44,788 bases of DNA from Candidatus Omnitrophota bacterium (GTDB lineage Bacteria; Omnitrophota; Gorgyraeia; Duberdicusellales; 4484-171). Position 1 is the first letter of the stretch. Every line of letters begins with the position of its first letter. The position numbers and the translations under genes were made by a program. The notes below the pieces were generated by a model. The model searched no databases. It had not been told where the DNA came from and saw only the letters and a program-made list of their open reading frames with translations. Shown piece after piece: positions 44,574-44,788 of this stretch. The stretch is taken from assembly GCA_021735445.1 (NCBI GenBank), contig JAIPHA010000010.1, positions 1 through 44,788 of the forward strand, given 5' to 3'.

Positions 44574-44602
44574 TTGACAAATTTTATTCAATATTATATA
44601 CT
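44574..44602 (+). promoter_or_regulatory. Promoter of the MarR-type gene
   Basis: TTGACA (44574-44579), 17-base spacer and TATACT (44597-44602). Start predicted near 44609. This is the best promoter match in the window. Confidence 0.8.
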
Positions 44603-44608
44603 TTAGAC

Positions 44609-44632
44609 AGTTAATAGTTAAGGTTATTAACT
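44609..44632. promoter_or_regulatory. Probable operator of the MarR-type regulator
   Basis: AGTTAATA (44609-44616) and TATTAACT (44625-44632) form a perfect eight-base inverted repeat with an eight-base spacer, starting at the predicted transcription start. This suits autorepression by a dimeric winged-helix regulator. Confidence 0.6.
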
Positions 44633-44646
44633 ATATGGAGGTGGTA

Positions 44647-44788
44647 ATGGCCGATAAATCAATTTCTCAATTTTCTAAAGAGTTGACAGACACGATTTCT
44701 TATATCCAGCGCCTAGCGCACAATATGCTTAAAGAAAAATCAGATGCATTCATTAAAGGAAAAATTACTTTACCGCAATATTTAGTCC
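44647..44788 (+). CDS. MarR-family regulator, N-terminal part (partial)
   Basis: 47 codons to the window edge; ribosome site GGAGG, start ATG 44647. The visible part (KELTDTISYIQRLAHNM and KGKITLPQYLV) matches the first dimerisation helix and the start of the winged helix in MarR proteins, where G-x-LT-x-x-Q-y-xVL is typical. A strong promoter and an inverted-repeat operator precede it. Target genes are beyond the edge. Confidence 0.65.
   Translation, partial: MADKSISQFSKELTDTISYIQRLAHNMLKEKSDAFIKGKITLPQYLV

Overview
The window reads as one contiguous, AT-rich bacterial chromosome segment from a diderm (Gram-negative-type) organism. This rests on a predicted outer-membrane beta-barrel protein, several lipoproteins with lipobox cysteines, and an AsmA-like protein. 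The gene content fits a deep-branching uncultivated lineage such as Omnitrophota, but that is inference from overall impression, not a placement.

Left edge to about 14.3 kb is a nitrogen-assimilation block. A partial ISNCY-type insertion sequence ends at about 477, directly against the glnA promoter. Next come glnA (GSI, 444 aa), a GAF-ANTAR regulator, a TorF-like porin, two tandem ammonium transporters, a P-II protein without the uridylylation tyrosine, a class I glutamine amidotransferase and a small Fis-type DNA-binding protein. gltB and gltD follow. The leaders of glnA, the porin/amtB run and gltB each carry two small hairpins with six-base loops having A at position 1 and G at position 4. 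The second hairpin overlaps the 5' arm of an intrinsic terminator. That is the architecture known for ANTAR-protein targets, so I predict that the GAF-ANTAR protein antiterminates the whole nitrogen regulon, including the genes downstream of itself. A single hairpin of the same form overlaps the pyrG leader terminator.

About 14.3-25.9 kb is a housekeeping/accessory stretch. It holds a lipoprotein, a membrane protein with a TrkA-C domain, a PilZ protein, family-4 uracil-DNA glycosylase, a small GGQ release-factor-like protein, nitroreductase, Dabb protein, phosphoribosyltransferase, HIT hydrolase, a YkgJ-type cysteine-cluster protein, a CPA2 antiporter, a YgjP-like metallopeptidase, a DEDDh exonuclease, a TPR protein, an AsmA-like protein and a zinc-ribbon protein.

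About 25.9-35 kb encodes glutamine consumers: carA, carB, purF, a DUF1846 protein and pyrG. Together with glnA/gltBD, the window therefore holds both glutamine supply and glutamine demand.

About 35-44.4 kb holds greA, a U32 peptidase-family protein, a zinc metallopeptidase next to a D-Ala-D-Ala-ligase-like ATP-grasp enzyme, an 84-residue EF-Tu-domain-2-like protein and an AmmeMemoRadiSam set: a Memo-AMMECR1 fusion and, on the other strand, the radical SAM partner. Between those two lie a DsbD/CcdA-like membrane protein and a membrane-embedded, catalytically degenerate spermidine-synthase-like protein. Both AmmeMemoRadiSam proteins begin with apparent Sec-type signal sequences. The window ends in the start of a MarR-type regulator with a perfect inverted repeat at its predicted transcription start.

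Several genes without a Shine-Dalgarno sequence have a -10 hexamer exactly six bases before ATG, which suggests leaderless transcripts. I see no tRNA, rRNA or CRISPR array. The only gene-free stretch over 300 bases is 387-768 (IS end, glnA promoter and leader).
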